Shown here: piece by piece, positions 18,421 to 27,487 of the stretch
Layout: each line of letters begins with the position of its first letter
How positions within the stretch are numbered: the stretch's first letter is position 1
Assembly (NCBI RefSeq): GCF_900188355.1
Contig: NZ_FZNX01000002.1
Location: 434,001 to 498,000 of the forward strand
Length of the DNA: 64,000 bases
Reading direction: 5' to 3'
Origin: Lutibacter flavus
Lineage (GTDB): Bacteria > Bacteroidota > Bacteroidia > Flavobacteriales > Flavobacteriaceae
The notes under the pieces: generated by a model
Database searches by the model: none
What the model saw: the letters and a program-made list of their open reading frames with translations, nothing else
Told to the model about the DNA's origin: nothing
Program-made: the position numbers and the translations under genes

Positions 18421-19917
18421 ATGAATATTAAATCAATATTAGCAAAACCTTTTGCAAAAAGAATTGCAGCTAGATTTTACAAACAAAGCAATAATGCCGT
18501 AAAAGTTCAACAAAAAGTTTTTAAAAAATTAATTTCTCAGGCACAACAAACAGCCTTTGGGAAAGATCATAATTTTGATAGAATAAAAACCTACCAAAAT
18601 TTTAAAGAACAAGTTCCAATTAGAGATTATGAAGGTTTAAAAACCTATGTAGATAGAGTTGTAGATGGCGAGTCGGACATATTATGGAAAGGGAAACCAC
18701 TTTATTTTGCCAAAACATCAGGCACAACATCAGGTACAAAATACATTCCATTAACAAAAGAATCTATGCCAATGCATATAAAGGCAGCGCGTAATGCATT
18801 GTTGTTATATATTGCCGAAACTAAAAAAGTAGATTTTTTAAAAGGGAAAATGATTTTTTTGCAAGGGAGTCCAGAGTTAAAAGAAAAAAATGGTATTAAT
18901 ATTGGAAGATTGTCTGGAATTACCGCACATTATATTCCTAAATACCTGATGAAAAATAGATTGCCAAGTTGGGAGACAAATTGTATTGAAGACTGGGAAA
19001 TCAAAATTGAAGCTATTATAGATGAAACTATAAATGAAGACATGACGTTAATTGGAGGGATTCCTCCTTGGGTTCAAATGTATTTTGAAAGAATAGTTGA
19101 AAGAACTGGGAAAAAGGTTGGAGAGGTTTTTCCTAATTTTAATTTGTTTGCATATGGAGGTGTTAATTATGAACCTTACAGAAATAAATTTGAAGAATTA
19201 ATTGGTAGAAAAGTTGACACTATTGAAATGTATCCTGCATCAGAAGGATTTATTGCATATCAAGACTCTCAAACTGAAACTGGAATGATGCTTTTGGTGA
19301 ATGGTGGAATTTTTTATGAATTTATTCCTTCAGAAGAATTTTTTAATGAAAACCCTACACGAATTTCTTTAGCCGATGTAAAAATTGGTGTAAATTATGT
19401 AATTATATTAAATACGAATGCAGGTCTTTGGGGTTATAACATTGGTGATACAATAGAATTTTTATCTATCAATCCGCCAAGAATTGTTGTTACTGGAAGA
19501 ATAAAACATTTTATTTCAGCTTTTGGAGAACACGTAATTGGTAAAGAAGTTGAAGACTCTATAAATGCGCATACAATTGATACTGGAATTAGTGTTAGCG
19601 AATTTACGGTTGCTCCGCAAATTACACCTAAAGAAGGACTTCCATATCATGAGTGGTTTATCGAATTTGATCAAAAACCAGGGAATGTTAAAGAATTTTC
19701 TGAAAAAATTGATGCTTCTTTACAGTTGCAAAATAGTTATTATTTCGACTTGATAAAAGGGAAAATATTACAGCCATTAAAAATTACTGTAATTGAAAAA
19801 GGAGGTTTTAATAAATATATGAAATCAGTTGGTAAACTTGGTGGTCAAAATAAAGTTCCGAGGTTATCAAATGACCGAAAGATAGCAGATGAACTTTCAA
19901 AATTCGAAGAAAAATGA
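18421..19917 (+). CDS. GH3 family acyl-adenylating protein
   Basis: 498 aa. It belongs to the GH3 auxin-responsive promoter family of the ANL adenylating-enzyme superfamily. The ATP-binding motif SGTTSGTKYIPLT is at about 100-112; EMYPASEGFIA (about 278) and NTNAGLWGYNIGDTIEF (about 335) are the other adenylation motifs. Plant GH3 proteins conjugate amino acids to acyl acids; the substrate of the bacterial ones is not established. It is embedded in a cell-wall/metabolism run and its stop overlaps the MOSC start (ATGA). Confidence 0.92.
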   Translation: MNIKSILAKPFAKRIAARFYKQSNNAVKVQQKVFKKLISQAQQTAFGKDHNFDRIKTYQNFKEQVPIRDYEGLKTYVDRVVDGESDILWKGKPLYFAKTSGTTSGTKYIPLTKESMPMHIKAARNALLLYIAETKKVDFLKGKMIFLQGSPELKEKNGINIGRLSGITAHYIPKYLMKNRLPSWETNCIEDWEIKIEAIIDETINEDMTLIGGIPPWVQMYFERIVERTGKKVGEVFPNFNLFAYGGVNYEPYRNKFEELIGRKVDTIEMYPASEGFIAYQDSQTETGMMLLVNGGIFYEFIPSEEFFNENPTRISLADVKIGVNYVIILNTNAGLWGYNIGDTIEFLSINPPRIVVTGRIKHFISAFGEHVIGKEVEDSINAHTIDTGISVSEFTVAPQITPKEGLPYHEWFIEFDQKPGNVKEFSEKIDASLQLQNSYYFDLIKGKILQPLKITVIEKGGFNKYMKSVGKLGGQNKVPRLSNDRKIADELSKFEEK

Positions 19918-20459
19918 AAGTAATTTCGGTAAATTTAGGAGAGAAAAAATCAATTAATTATAAAGGAAAAATAATTGAAACCGGAATTTTTAAATACCCC
20001 GTTCAATTTCCTATATTTTTAGGGGAAGAAGATGTGGAAAAAGATGCTGTTATTGATAGAAGATATCATGGAGGGGTTGATAAAGCGGTTTATGCATATT
20101 CTGAAAATCATTATGAATATTGGAAACCTTTATATCCAAATTTAGATTGGAAATATGGAATGTTTGGTGAAAATTTAACAATTTCTAATTTAGAAGAAAC
20201 TAAAATTCATATTGGCGATACTTTTAAATTAGGAGAGGTTATTTTAGAAGTAACCAAACCAAGAGAGCCTTGTATGAAATTAGGTTTAAGATTTGGAACT
20301 CAAAAAGTGTTGAAACAATTTTGGAACTCAACTAAAAGTGGCATCTACTTTAAAGTGCTACAAACAGGAAATGTTTGCATAGGAGATGAACTAGTTTTGA
20401 TTAAAAAAAATGAGATATCTCCAACCATAGCAGTGGTTTATGAAACTAAAAAAAGTTAA
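19914..20459 (+). CDS. MOSC domain-containing protein, YiiM-like
   Basis: 181 aa with a MOSC fold: DRRYHGGVDKAVYAYSENHYEYW (about 49-71) and the conserved-cysteine region EVTKPREPCMKLGLRFG (about 112-128). MOSC proteins bind sulfur through that Cys or handle molybdenum cofactor substrates; YiiM detoxifies N-hydroxylated compounds. Exact substrate unknown. It is translationally coupled to the GH3 gene. Confidence 0.9.
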   Translation: MKVISVNLGEKKSINYKGKIIETGIFKYPVQFPIFLGEEDVEKDAVIDRRYHGGVDKAVYAYSENHYEYWKPLYPNLDWKYGMFGENLTISNLEETKIHIGDTFKLGEVILEVTKPREPCMKLGLRFGTQKVLKQFWNSTKSGIYFKVLQTGNVCIGDELVLIKKNEISPTIAVVYETKKS

Positions 20460-20464
20460 TAAAA

Positions 20465-20491
20465 AAAAGGCTCGCAATTGTGAGCCTTTTT
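20465..20491. terminator. Bidirectional terminator
   Basis: Stem AAAAGGCTC / GAGCCTTTT with an 8-nt loop between the convergent MOSC and mscL genes. Confidence 0.88.
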
Positions 20492-20510
20492 AATTAAAAA
20501 AAGTTTGGTT

Positions 20511-20918
20511 TTATTTTTTCTTCAATAAATCTCTAATTTCACCTAATAAATCATTATCAGATGGTCCAGCAGGTGCAGGGGCCTCAACTGGTTTTTTAGT
20601 TTTGTTATAAGCTTTTACAATTATAAACATTACAAAACCTACAATTAATAAGTTTATTATAGTGTTTATCCAGGCACCATATGCTATTACTGCTCCACCA
20701 GCTTCTTTTGCAGCAGCAACAGTTTCATAATCACTACCATCCATTGCATAGTGAAGATCAGCAAAATCAATACCTCCAGCAAAATACCCAACAAAAGGCA
20801 TTGCGATATTATCTACAAATCCTTTGATAACACCACCAAGTGCTCCGGCCATAATAACTGCTACTGCAAAATCAATAACATTCCCAGTCATTATAAAATT
20901 CTTAAATTCTTTTAACAT
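20511..20918 (-). CDS. mscL: Large-conductance mechanosensitive channel
   Basis: 135 aa homopentameric osmotic safety valve of the inner membrane. It shows the family N-terminus (MLKEFKNFIMTGNVIDFAVAVIMAGALG), two transmembrane helices (about 15-45 and 82-105) and a charged C-terminal helix DNDLLGEIRDLLKKK. The periplasmic loop is longer than in E. coli and includes an Ala/Glu-rich stretch. Confidence 0.96.
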   Translation of the reverse strand: MLKEFKNFIMTGNVIDFAVAVIMAGALGGVIKGFVDNIAMPFVGYFAGGIDFADLHYAMDGSDYETVAAAKEAGGAVIAYGAWINTIINLLIVGFVMFIIVKAYNKTKKPVEAPAPAGPSDNDLLGEIRDLLKKK

Positions 20919-20967
20919 AATTTATTATTTAATTGGTTAACAAGGAGCTAATATAGTAAATTAACAT

Positions 20968-22071
20968 TTATTTAACAATTCTTTTTACACGTTGAGAAAT
21001 AGCTGTTAGCAATTCATAAGAAATGGTATCAATTGCTTTGGCTAAACCTTCTAAATGTTCTTGATTTTTATAAATAATTACATCATCACCTTCATTACAA
21101 TTAATATTTGTAACATCAACCATTACCATGTCCATACAAACATTTCCAACTATTGGAGCTTTTTTATTATTTATAAAAACAAAGCCCAGACCATTTCCAA
21201 ATTGTCTTGAAATTCCATCTGCATGACCAATTGGAATTGTAGCTGTTTTTATAGTTGATTTGGCAGTAAACGCTCTGTTATACCCTACAGATTCACCTTC
21301 GTTTATAACATTAATTTGTGATATTACCGATTTTAAAGTGAGTACGTTTTTAAGCTTAGAAGTTTCAATATTGTTATTTCCAAAGCCAAATAATCCAATA
21401 CCTAATCGTACCATATCAAATTGCGCCTCTTCTGCATAATTTATAATACCTGAAGTATTTAGCATATGTTTAAACGGAATGTTGTTTAAATGTTTAATAA
21501 ATTCGTTGGAAACAACGTTGAATTTATATATTTGTTGGAGTGTGAATTTACGTTCATTTAAATCTTCACTTGCTGCAATATGAGAAAATACAGAAGTTAC
21601 TTTTAAAGCTGATTGATTGTTTATAATTGACAGTAATTCTGAAATATCCTTTTGGTTAAAACCCAATCTATTTAATCCAGTATTAAATTTTATATGTATT
21701 GGATATTTTTGAAGACCTAAGTTGGTGGTTTTTTTAATAAATGCTTTTAATAACTTTATGGAATAAATGTTAGGCTCTAAATTGTATTTAATAATTTGTT
21801 CTATATTCGCTTCTTGAGGATGTAATACTAAAATTGGAGTTTTAATTCCAGCATTTCTTAAAGCAATACCTTCATCTAAATAAGCAACAGCAAAATATGC
21901 TACTTTTGATTCTAAAAACTTTGCTACTTCAACAGCACTAGATCCATAGCCAAATGCCTTAACAACTACTAATATTTTAGTGTCTTTATGAAGTTTAGAC
22001 TTAAAATAATTTAAATTAAATTCAATAGAGTTTAGGTCTATTTCAAGAACAGTAACGTGGTTATTTCCCAT
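20968..22071 (-). CDS. alr: Alanine racemase
   Basis: 367 aa PLP enzyme making D-alanine for peptidoglycan. The PLP lysine is Lys38 in [11 protein letters not shown]; the catalytic tyrosine region is SVGYNRAF (about 258-265), and [13 protein letters not shown] is the C-terminal family segment. Its start overlaps the end of tdk by 11 bp, so the genes are cotranscribed. Confidence 0.96.
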   Translation of the reverse strand: MGNNHVTVLEIDLNSIEFNLNYFKSKLHKDTKILVVVKAFGYGSSAVEVAKFLESKVAYFAVAYLDEGIALRNAGIKTPILVLHPQEANIEQIIKYNLEPNIYSIKLLKAFIKKTTNLGLQKYPIHIKFNTGLNRLGFNQKDISELLSIINNQSALKVTSVFSHIAASEDLNERKFTLQQIYKFNVVSNEFIKHLNNIPFKHMLNTSGIINYAEEAQFDMVRLGIGLFGFGNNNIETSKLKNVLTLKSVISQINVINEGESVGYNRAFTAKSTIKTATIPIGHADGISRQFGNGLGFVFINNKKAPIVGNVCMDMVMVDVTNINCNEGDDVIIYKNQEHLEGLAKAIDTISYELLTAISQRVKRIVK

Positions 22072-22678
22072 TGTTATTTTGTTCAGCTTTTTTCTTTTTT
22101 TCTTGTTGTATAGCCTTGTAATATGCGGCTCTGCTTAAAGGCTCATATTCTTGAGTTTCACCTAATAAAACCAAGTCTTCACTGGCGGCTTTCCTATGAC
22201 TAAAATGTGCTAAATTACCGGTTCTTGTACAAACGGCATGAACTTTAGTTACATATTCAGCAGTTGCCATTAATGCAGGCATTGGACCAAAAGGATTTCC
22301 TTTAAAATCCATATCTAAGCCGGCAACTATAACTCTTACACCTCTGTTTGCCAAATCATTACAAACGGCTACAATTTCGTCATCAAAAAATTGAGCTTCA
22401 TCAATACCAACAACTTCAACATCTGAAGCTAATATTCTTATATTTCCAGAAGAAGGAACAGGCGTAGATCTTATTTCGTTTGCATCATGAGAAACAACCA
22501 TTTCCTCATCATATCTTATATCAATTGCAGGTTTAAAAATTTCCACTTTTTGTTTTGCAAATTGTGCTCGTTTTAACCTACGAATTAACTCTTCTGTTTT
22601 ACCAGAAAACATAGAGCCGCAAATAACTTCTATCCAGCCAAATTGTTCGGTATGATTTACTGTATTTTCAAGAAACAT
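22061..22678 (-). CDS. tdk: Thymidine kinase (type II)
   Basis: 205 aa. It phosphorylates thymidine in salvage. The P-loop [11 protein letters not shown] is at 21-31, the DEAQFF magnesium motif at about 114, and the thymidine-binding lasso [12 protein letters not shown] at about 142. The C-terminus is Lys/Gln rich. It is upstream of and overlaps alr, the order common in Bacteroidota. Confidence 0.96.
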   Translation of the reverse strand: MFLENTVNHTEQFGWIEVICGSMFSGKTEELIRRLKRAQFAKQKVEIFKPAIDIRYDEEMVVSHDANEIRSTPVPSSGNIRILASDVEVVGIDEAQFFDDEIVAVCNDLANRGVRVIVAGLDMDFKGNPFGPMPALMATAEYVTKVHAVCTRTGNLAHFSHRKAASEDLVLLGETQEYEPLSRAAYYKAIQQEKKKKAEQNNNGK

Positions 22679-22853
22679 TTTGTAATTTCACGCTTCAAAG
22701 GTTATTGTATTTTTAGTTTTAATTTAATGCAATAAGATAAAATTATATTTTTTCACATTAAATTGTTAAAATTGTAAAACAGGAATGCTGTTTTTTTAAT
22801 TTTTACAAATTTATTAAAAATAACACATCAATAATCATAAAATAGATCAACTT

Positions 22854-23609
22854 ATGCACAAAAAATTAGAAGCGGAACTTGTTAGTTTGGCACACAGTAT
22901 TTTACAAATGAAAAATAAAGATGATGTAAATGCACTGCATAAAAAAGCTCATGATATTTATGAAAAGTTATCTGTATTAAAGTTTGTTGATGAATATATT
23001 AATACGACTCCAAATGCTATTGAAACAAAAGAAGAAATTATTGATAAAATTGAAACAGTTTCAACCGAAGATATAAAAAAGGATTTATTGGAAGAAGTTG
23101 AAATTAAAGAGGAGGTTTTTAAAGTTGAAGAAGTTGAAGAAAAAATAACAGAATCTATTGAAAGAAAGGCACTTATTGAAGAGGAAGTTTTTAGTGCTGA
23201 TAATGACATGATAAAAGATGACAGAAAAGAATTATCTTCTATTCAAATTACTTTAGAAGAAGAATTTAAAGATGCTATTTCTGCTGATGTTGCTACTCAA
23301 CTTTTTGAAAAAGCAACTAAAGAAAACCCTGTTATTGAGGAAGAAACCAATCAAAAACGTTCTTTAAATGATACCATATTTAAAAATAATTTACAAATTG
23401 GGTTAAATGATAGAATTGCCTTTGTGAAGCATTTATTTGATGGGAGTCAGGAAGATTTTAATAGAGTTTTGTCACAATTAAATTCTTTTAAAACAGAAGA
23501 AGAAGCATTAAGTTTTATGAGCGATTTTGTAAAGCCAGATTATGATTGGAGTACTAAAGAAGATTATGAGCAGCGACTAATGGATATTATTAAGCGTAAA
23601 TTTTCTTAA
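22854..23609 (+). CDS. Conserved acidic flavobacterial protein of unknown function
   Basis: 251 aa, no signal peptide or membrane helix. It has a short N-terminal helical domain (about 1-50), a long low-complexity Glu/Lys/Val middle (about 58-150, probably disordered or coiled), and a C-terminal domain (about 168-251) with LNDRIAFVKHLFDGSQEDFNRV and VKPDYDWSTKEDYEQR. I recognise this C-terminal pattern as widespread next to tdk in flavobacteria, but know no function. It heads the + strand run that contains the R-M pair. Confidence 0.85.
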   Translation: MHKKLEAELVSLAHSILQMKNKDDVNALHKKAHDIYEKLSVLKFVDEYINTTPNAIETKEEIIDKIETVSTEDIKKDLLEEVEIKEEVFKVEEVEEKITESIERKALIEEEVFSADNDMIKDDRKELSSIQITLEEEFKDAISADVATQLFEKATKENPVIEEETNQKRSLNDTIFKNNLQIGLNDRIAFVKHLFDGSQEDFNRVLSQLNSFKTEEEALSFMSDFVKPDYDWSTKEDYEQRLMDIIKRKFS

Positions 23610-23615
23610 TTGTAA

Positions 23616-24251
23616 ATGGATTATAATTTGCTTGAAAATGAATTGAAGAAAAGATTAAATTACCCATACATATGGGGGCGAAAACAAGCAGATAATTTTG
23701 ATAAGCAAACTAATTTTATCTATGAAACTTTCTTTTTTGAAGAATTATTAGATAAAATTGAGAGTAACTTTAAAGATGAATTAGATTACGATCAACTTAA
23801 AAATTACACATTAAATAGATGGTTTAATTTTTGGTCTGCCAAAGCAATTGAATCTATTTTTTGTGAACATGAGAATGTTGAAGCGCATTTAAATTCGAAA
23901 GATAAATATACAGATTTTTATATTTCAAGCGTTCCATTCGACCATAAAACAACTGTTTTCCCAAAAGGTTTTAATAAGTCGGTTCCTTATGCAATTGAGC
24001 ATAAAAATGAATTAATAGAATGGCTATACATTAACCAGAGTCAACAAAAAAGACAACACACTAAAAATAGACTGTTTTTAGTAGTTTTAGACTATTTAAA
24101 TCCAAAAGACAATTGGAAATTAAAAGCCGAAATTGGTTGGATGAGGGAAATTATATCAGCTTATTTACGTAGTTTTGACAACTCAAAATTATACAATATT
24201 TCAATTGAAAATTCAACAATAAACGCCGATATTATATGGGCAATTAAATAA
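23616..24251 (+). CDS. Putative type II restriction endonuclease, PD-(D/E)xK-like
   Basis: 211 aa, unrecognised family. The central region has an acidic helix residue Glu79, then D100 at the start of a beta strand and D109-x-K111 at its end (TDFYISSVPFDHKTTVF). That D-x8-DxK spacing with a preceding Glu helix is the layout of a PD-(D/E)xK nuclease core. It starts 6 bp after the previous gene and ends 5 bp before a D12-class adenine methyltransferase, the usual pairing of a type II R-M system. The function is inferred from motif and context; activity and recognition site are unknown. The next-best alternative is an uncharacterised methyltransferase-associated protein. Confidence 0.65.
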   Translation: MDYNLLENELKKRLNYPYIWGRKQADNFDKQTNFIYETFFFEELLDKIESNFKDELDYDQLKNYTLNRWFNFWSAKAIESIFCEHENVEAHLNSKDKYTDFYISSVPFDHKTTVFPKGFNKSVPYAIEHKNELIEWLYINQSQQKRQHTKNRLFLVVLDYLNPKDNWKLKAEIGWMREIISAYLRSFDNSKLYNISIENSTINADIIWAIK

Positions 24252-24256
24252 ATTAA

Positions 24257-25252
24257 GTGAATTATATAGGTTCTAAACATAGGTTATCAAAATTTATAAA
24301 AGATACCATTACCAATACTGTTGAAGGTGACTTAACGAATCTGGTTTTTTGCGATTTATTTGCCGGTACCGGGATAGTGGGTAGAACATTTAAACCGTTG
24401 GTAAAGCAAGTTATTTCTAACGATGTAGAGTTTTATAGTTTTGCGTTAAATAGAAATTATATTGGTAATTTTAAGGAAATAAGTATTCAAGATAGGTTTA
24501 TTTTTTTAAATGAATTGATTGGAGTAGAGGGTTTTATTTATAAAAATTATTGCGAAAATGGAAGCGAAGGAAGATTGTATTTTTCAGCTGAAAATGGAAA
24601 AAAGATTGATGCAATTAGAATTCAAATTGAATCTTGGAAAGCTAAAAATGAAATAAATGAAGATGCATATTTTTATTTATTAGCATCATTAATTGAAAGT
24701 GCAGATAAAGTTGCAAATACAGCTTCAGTTTATGGAGCTTATCTAAAAAAAATAAAAAAATCAGCGCAAAAAACCATTGTTGTTGAGCCGGCAAATTTTG
24801 ACATCACAAAAAAAAACCATCAAGTTTTTAATTTAGATAGCAACAAACTTATTAAAAAAATTAAAGGGGATATATTGTATTTAGACCCACCGTACAATGC
24901 CCGACAATATGGTTCAAATTATCATTTATTAACAACCATTGCAAAATATGATGATTTTGTTCCTCAAGGAAAAACAGGTTTAAGAAATTATTATCGTTCA
25001 TCTTATTGTAAAAAAAATGAAGTTAAAAATTCCTTCGAGGAACTAATAAAAAACGCTAACTTTAGATACATTTTTTTAAGTTATAACAACGAGGGTTTAA
25101 TGTCTGAAAATGAAGTGAGTGAGATAATGTCGGCTTATGGAAAATACAGCTTAAGAACAACAAATTATCAACGTTTTAAAGCAGATAAAACAGAAAACAG
25201 AAATCACAAAGCAACTTCAACAGTTGAATATTTACACATTTTAGAAAAATAA
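24257..25252 (+). CDS. D12-class N6-adenine DNA methyltransferase
   Basis: 331 aa. The N-terminus MNYIGSKHRLSKFI is the K-motif (motif X) of D12/Dam-like enzymes of the NlaIII/FokI type. The SAM motif I is DLFAGTG (about 33-39) and the catalytic motif IV is DPPYNARQYG (from residue 210). Residues about 60-205 between them would hold the target-recognition domain, giving the alpha order I-TRD-IV. The start is GTG at 24257. It follows the putative endonuclease by 5 bp and precedes DUF4254 by 2 bp. A solitary regulatory methyltransferase is the alternative. Confidence 0.9.
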   Translation: MNYIGSKHRLSKFIKDTITNTVEGDLTNLVFCDLFAGTGIVGRTFKPLVKQVISNDVEFYSFALNRNYIGNFKEISIQDRFIFLNELIGVEGFIYKNYCENGSEGRLYFSAENGKKIDAIRIQIESWKAKNEINEDAYFYLLASLIESADKVANTASVYGAYLKKIKKSAQKTIVVEPANFDITKKNHQVFNLDSNKLIKKIKGDILYLDPPYNARQYGSNYHLLTTIAKYDDFVPQGKTGLRNYYRSSYCKKNEVKNSFEELIKNANFRYIFLSYNNEGLMSENEVSEIMSAYGKYSLRTTNYQRFKADKTENRNHKATSTVEYLHILEK

Positions 25253-25254
25253 GT

Positions 25255-25857
25255 ATGAGTGCACAAAAATACAACCAGTTATTTGATGAAGTAATTAAAA
25301 AATATCACATTTTAGATAATGTAGATCAACCATTTAAAAATCCATTTGAATCAACTTCTTTTGAACATTTATTATATAGAAAAAGTTGGATTGATACTGT
25401 ACAATGGCATTATGAAGATATTATTCGATTACCGGATATTGATCCTATTGAAGCCTTAGTTTTAAAACGTAAAATTGATGCTTCTAACCAAGATAGAACT
25501 GATATGGTTGAATATATAGATAGTTACTTTTTGGATAAATTTAAAGATGTTAAAGTTAAAAAAGGAGCTAAGATTAATTCGGAAACTCCGGCTTGGGCTA
25601 TTGATAGACTTTCTATTTTAGCTTTAAAAATTTACCATATGAATGAGGAAGCAACAAGAGAATCTGCTTCTGATGAACATAGAGCAAAATGCCAGGAGAA
25701 ATTAAATGTGTTGTTAGAACAGCGTGTTGATTTATCAACAGCAATAGATGATTTGCTAAATGATTTTGCTGCTGGAGATAAGTATGTAAAGGTTTACAAA
25801 CAAATGAAAATGTATAACGATGAGGATACAAACCCTATGTTGTACAAAAAGAAATAA
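25255..25857 (+). CDS. DUF4254 domain-containing protein
   Basis: 200 aa, soluble and helical. It carries the DUF4254 signatures FEHLLYRKSWIDTVQWHYEDIIR (about 36-58) and IDASNQDRTDMVEYID (about 77-92). The family is frequent in Bacteroidota near glycosyltransferase genes; function unknown. It begins 2 bp after the methyltransferase stop, so it is probably co-transcribed with the R-M pair although unrelated. Confidence 0.9.
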   Translation: MSAQKYNQLFDEVIKKYHILDNVDQPFKNPFESTSFEHLLYRKSWIDTVQWHYEDIIRLPDIDPIEALVLKRKIDASNQDRTDMVEYIDSYFLDKFKDVKVKKGAKINSETPAWAIDRLSILALKIYHMNEEATRESASDEHRAKCQEKLNVLLEQRVDLSTAIDDLLNDFAAGDKYVKVYKQMKMYNDEDTNPMLYKKK

Positions 25858-25859
25858 AT

Positions 25860-26882
25860 TTGATTAAAAGATTAAAATCTTATTTTAAATTTCTTGCTGC
25901 AATTGTTTTACTAATTAGTTTAGGTAGTTGTAAAACAATTGCTTTGCCTCTTTTTTCATCTCAACCTTTCCCACAAGTACCAAATTATGAAAATGATTCT
26001 GCATGGGCAGTTTTGCCTTCTAATTACCCAATAGATTTATTAGATAAGCAATCAAATACAGCTAATTTACCGGCAGATGTATTTTATATTTATCCAACTT
26101 TAAATATTGAAAAGAAAGATTTACGTTGGAATGTTCCAATATCTGATACTGTTCAAAATGAAAAAGTTATAAATACTGCTGTGAAATTTCAAGCTTCTGC
26201 CTTTGTAAATGCGGGAAGATTATATGTTCCCTATTACAGACAAGCACATTTAAGATCTTATTCAAATATAGAAAAAGGAGGCGAATCTGCTTTAAATTTA
26301 GCTTATAGTGATATTAAAATTGCCTTTGAGACTTATATGGAAAAATATAATAATGGCAGGCCAATTATTATTGCTTCTCATAGTCAAGGCACTACTCATG
26401 CAATAAGATTATTGAAGGATTTTTTTGATGATAAAGAGTTACAGTCTATGTTGATTGCTGCATATTTACCAGGAATTGGAATTTCCAAAAATGAGTTTGA
26501 AACAATTAATTTAATGACTGAACCATCAGAAACAGGTGGTTTTGTAACCTGGAACACTTTTAAAAAGAACTACTATCCTAAAAATTATTCAAAATGGTTT
26601 GAAGGAAATGCTGTTTCAAATCCGATAACTTGGGATTCTGAAATTAGTTCTAGTAGAATGGATCATAAAGGTTTTTTATTTACTAATAATAAAATATATG
26701 AACAAGCATTAGAGGTGTTTGTAAAAGATGGAATTTTATGGACGAGTTTGCCACATTTTCCCTTTAGAATTTTTCTAATGGGTAAAAAAAACTATCATGT
26801 TGGGGATATTAATTTATTTTGGGAGGACATAAATTCAAATGCTGTTTTAAGAGTTAAAACTTACTTTAATACTAAAGATTAA
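25860..26882 (+). CDS. DUF3089 alpha/beta-hydrolase-like lipoprotein
   Basis: 340 aa. The start at 25860 is TTG, 2 bp after the DUF4254 stop. A lipoprotein signal ends at Cys24 (ISLGSC-KT). The body is the DUF3089 family with an alpha/beta-hydrolase nucleophile elbow S-H-S-Q-G (173-177; Ser175 the likely nucleophile, first Gly replaced by Ser). The DVFYIYPTL segment (about 71-79) is typical. A surface or periplasmic esterase is plausible; no substrate is known. Confidence 0.88.
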   Translation: MIKRLKSYFKFLAAIVLLISLGSCKTIALPLFSSQPFPQVPNYENDSAWAVLPSNYPIDLLDKQSNTANLPADVFYIYPTLNIEKKDLRWNVPISDTVQNEKVINTAVKFQASAFVNAGRLYVPYYRQAHLRSYSNIEKGGESALNLAYSDIKIAFETYMEKYNNGRPIIIASHSQGTTHAIRLLKDFFDDKELQSMLIAAYLPGIGISKNEFETINLMTEPSETGGFVTWNTFKKNYYPKNYSKWFEGNAVSNPITWDSEISSSRMDHKGFLFTNNKIYEQALEVFVKDGILWTSLPHFPFRIFLMGKKNYHVGDINLFWEDINSNAVLRVKTYFNTKD

Positions 26883-26937
26883 TTAGTTAAAAGTTACAAA
26901 AAAGTGATTTAATCGTCTTAAATGAAACACCTTTTTT

Positions 26938-27411
26938 ATGAAAAATAGAATTTTAATTTTAGCAGTTGCTCTTATTTTAAGTTCCTGTGCAACAAAATCA
27001 TCGTTTCATACTTTTTACCAAGAAAATAAACAAGAATCAGATTTCTCAATAAGCGTCTCAGCTTTTATTGGCAACATGTTTATTCCTAAAAAAGATTTGG
27101 GAGAATATAAAAGTTTGTTGAGAAAAGCCCAAAATTATGACTTGATGGTTTTTTCTGATTCAGAAGCTATACTAGATAAAAAACTAAACAAATTTATTAA
27201 AAGAAAGAAGTATTCAACCATTTTTAGGGTAGCTGAGAATGGTGATAAGGTTCAACTTTATTTTTTGAAAGATAATAATATGATAAAAGAAATTTTATTG
27301 AAGGTGAAAAGTGAAAATGATTATGTTTTGATTGGTGCAAAAACTAAAATTTTAGAAGAGGATTTAAATAGAATTATTAAAAAATCAGAACTAAAGATAA
27401 CAAGTAATTAG
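26938..27411 (+). CDS. DUF4252-like lipoprotein
   Basis: 157 aa. A lipoprotein signal ends at Cys17 (ILSSC-ATK). The small alpha/beta body has ISVSAFIGNMFIP and LLRKAQNYDLMVFSD segments and an 'FIKRKKYSTIFRVAENGDKVQLYFLKDN' strand pair that resemble the DUF4252 family. The family call is moderate; the gene itself is well supported by an ATG, signal peptide and downstream terminator. Confidence 0.75.
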   Translation: MKNRILILAVALILSSCATKSSFHTFYQENKQESDFSISVSAFIGNMFIPKKDLGEYKSLLRKAQNYDLMVFSDSEAILDKKLNKFIKRKKYSTIFRVAENGDKVQLYFLKDNNMIKEILLKVKSENDYVLIGAKTKILEEDLNRIIKKSELKITSN

Positions 27412-27423
27412 ATGTTATCTAAT

Positions 27424-27457
27424 AAAAAAGCCGGTTGTTTTAACAACCAGCTTTTTT
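27424..27457. terminator. Bidirectional terminator
   Basis: Stem AAAAAAGC-c-GGTTGTT pairing with AACAACC-a-GCTTTTTT and a 2-nt loop, between convergent genes. Confidence 0.88.
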
Positions 27458-27487
27458 AGTTTAAAGAATTAGTTTTTGAAATGAATT

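Noticed and set aside
22776-22794. Hairpin AAAACAG/CTGTTTT with T run ahead of the 22854 gene
   Set aside because: Short AT-rich stem in a divergent promoter region with no gene ending there; could be an attenuator but support is too weak.
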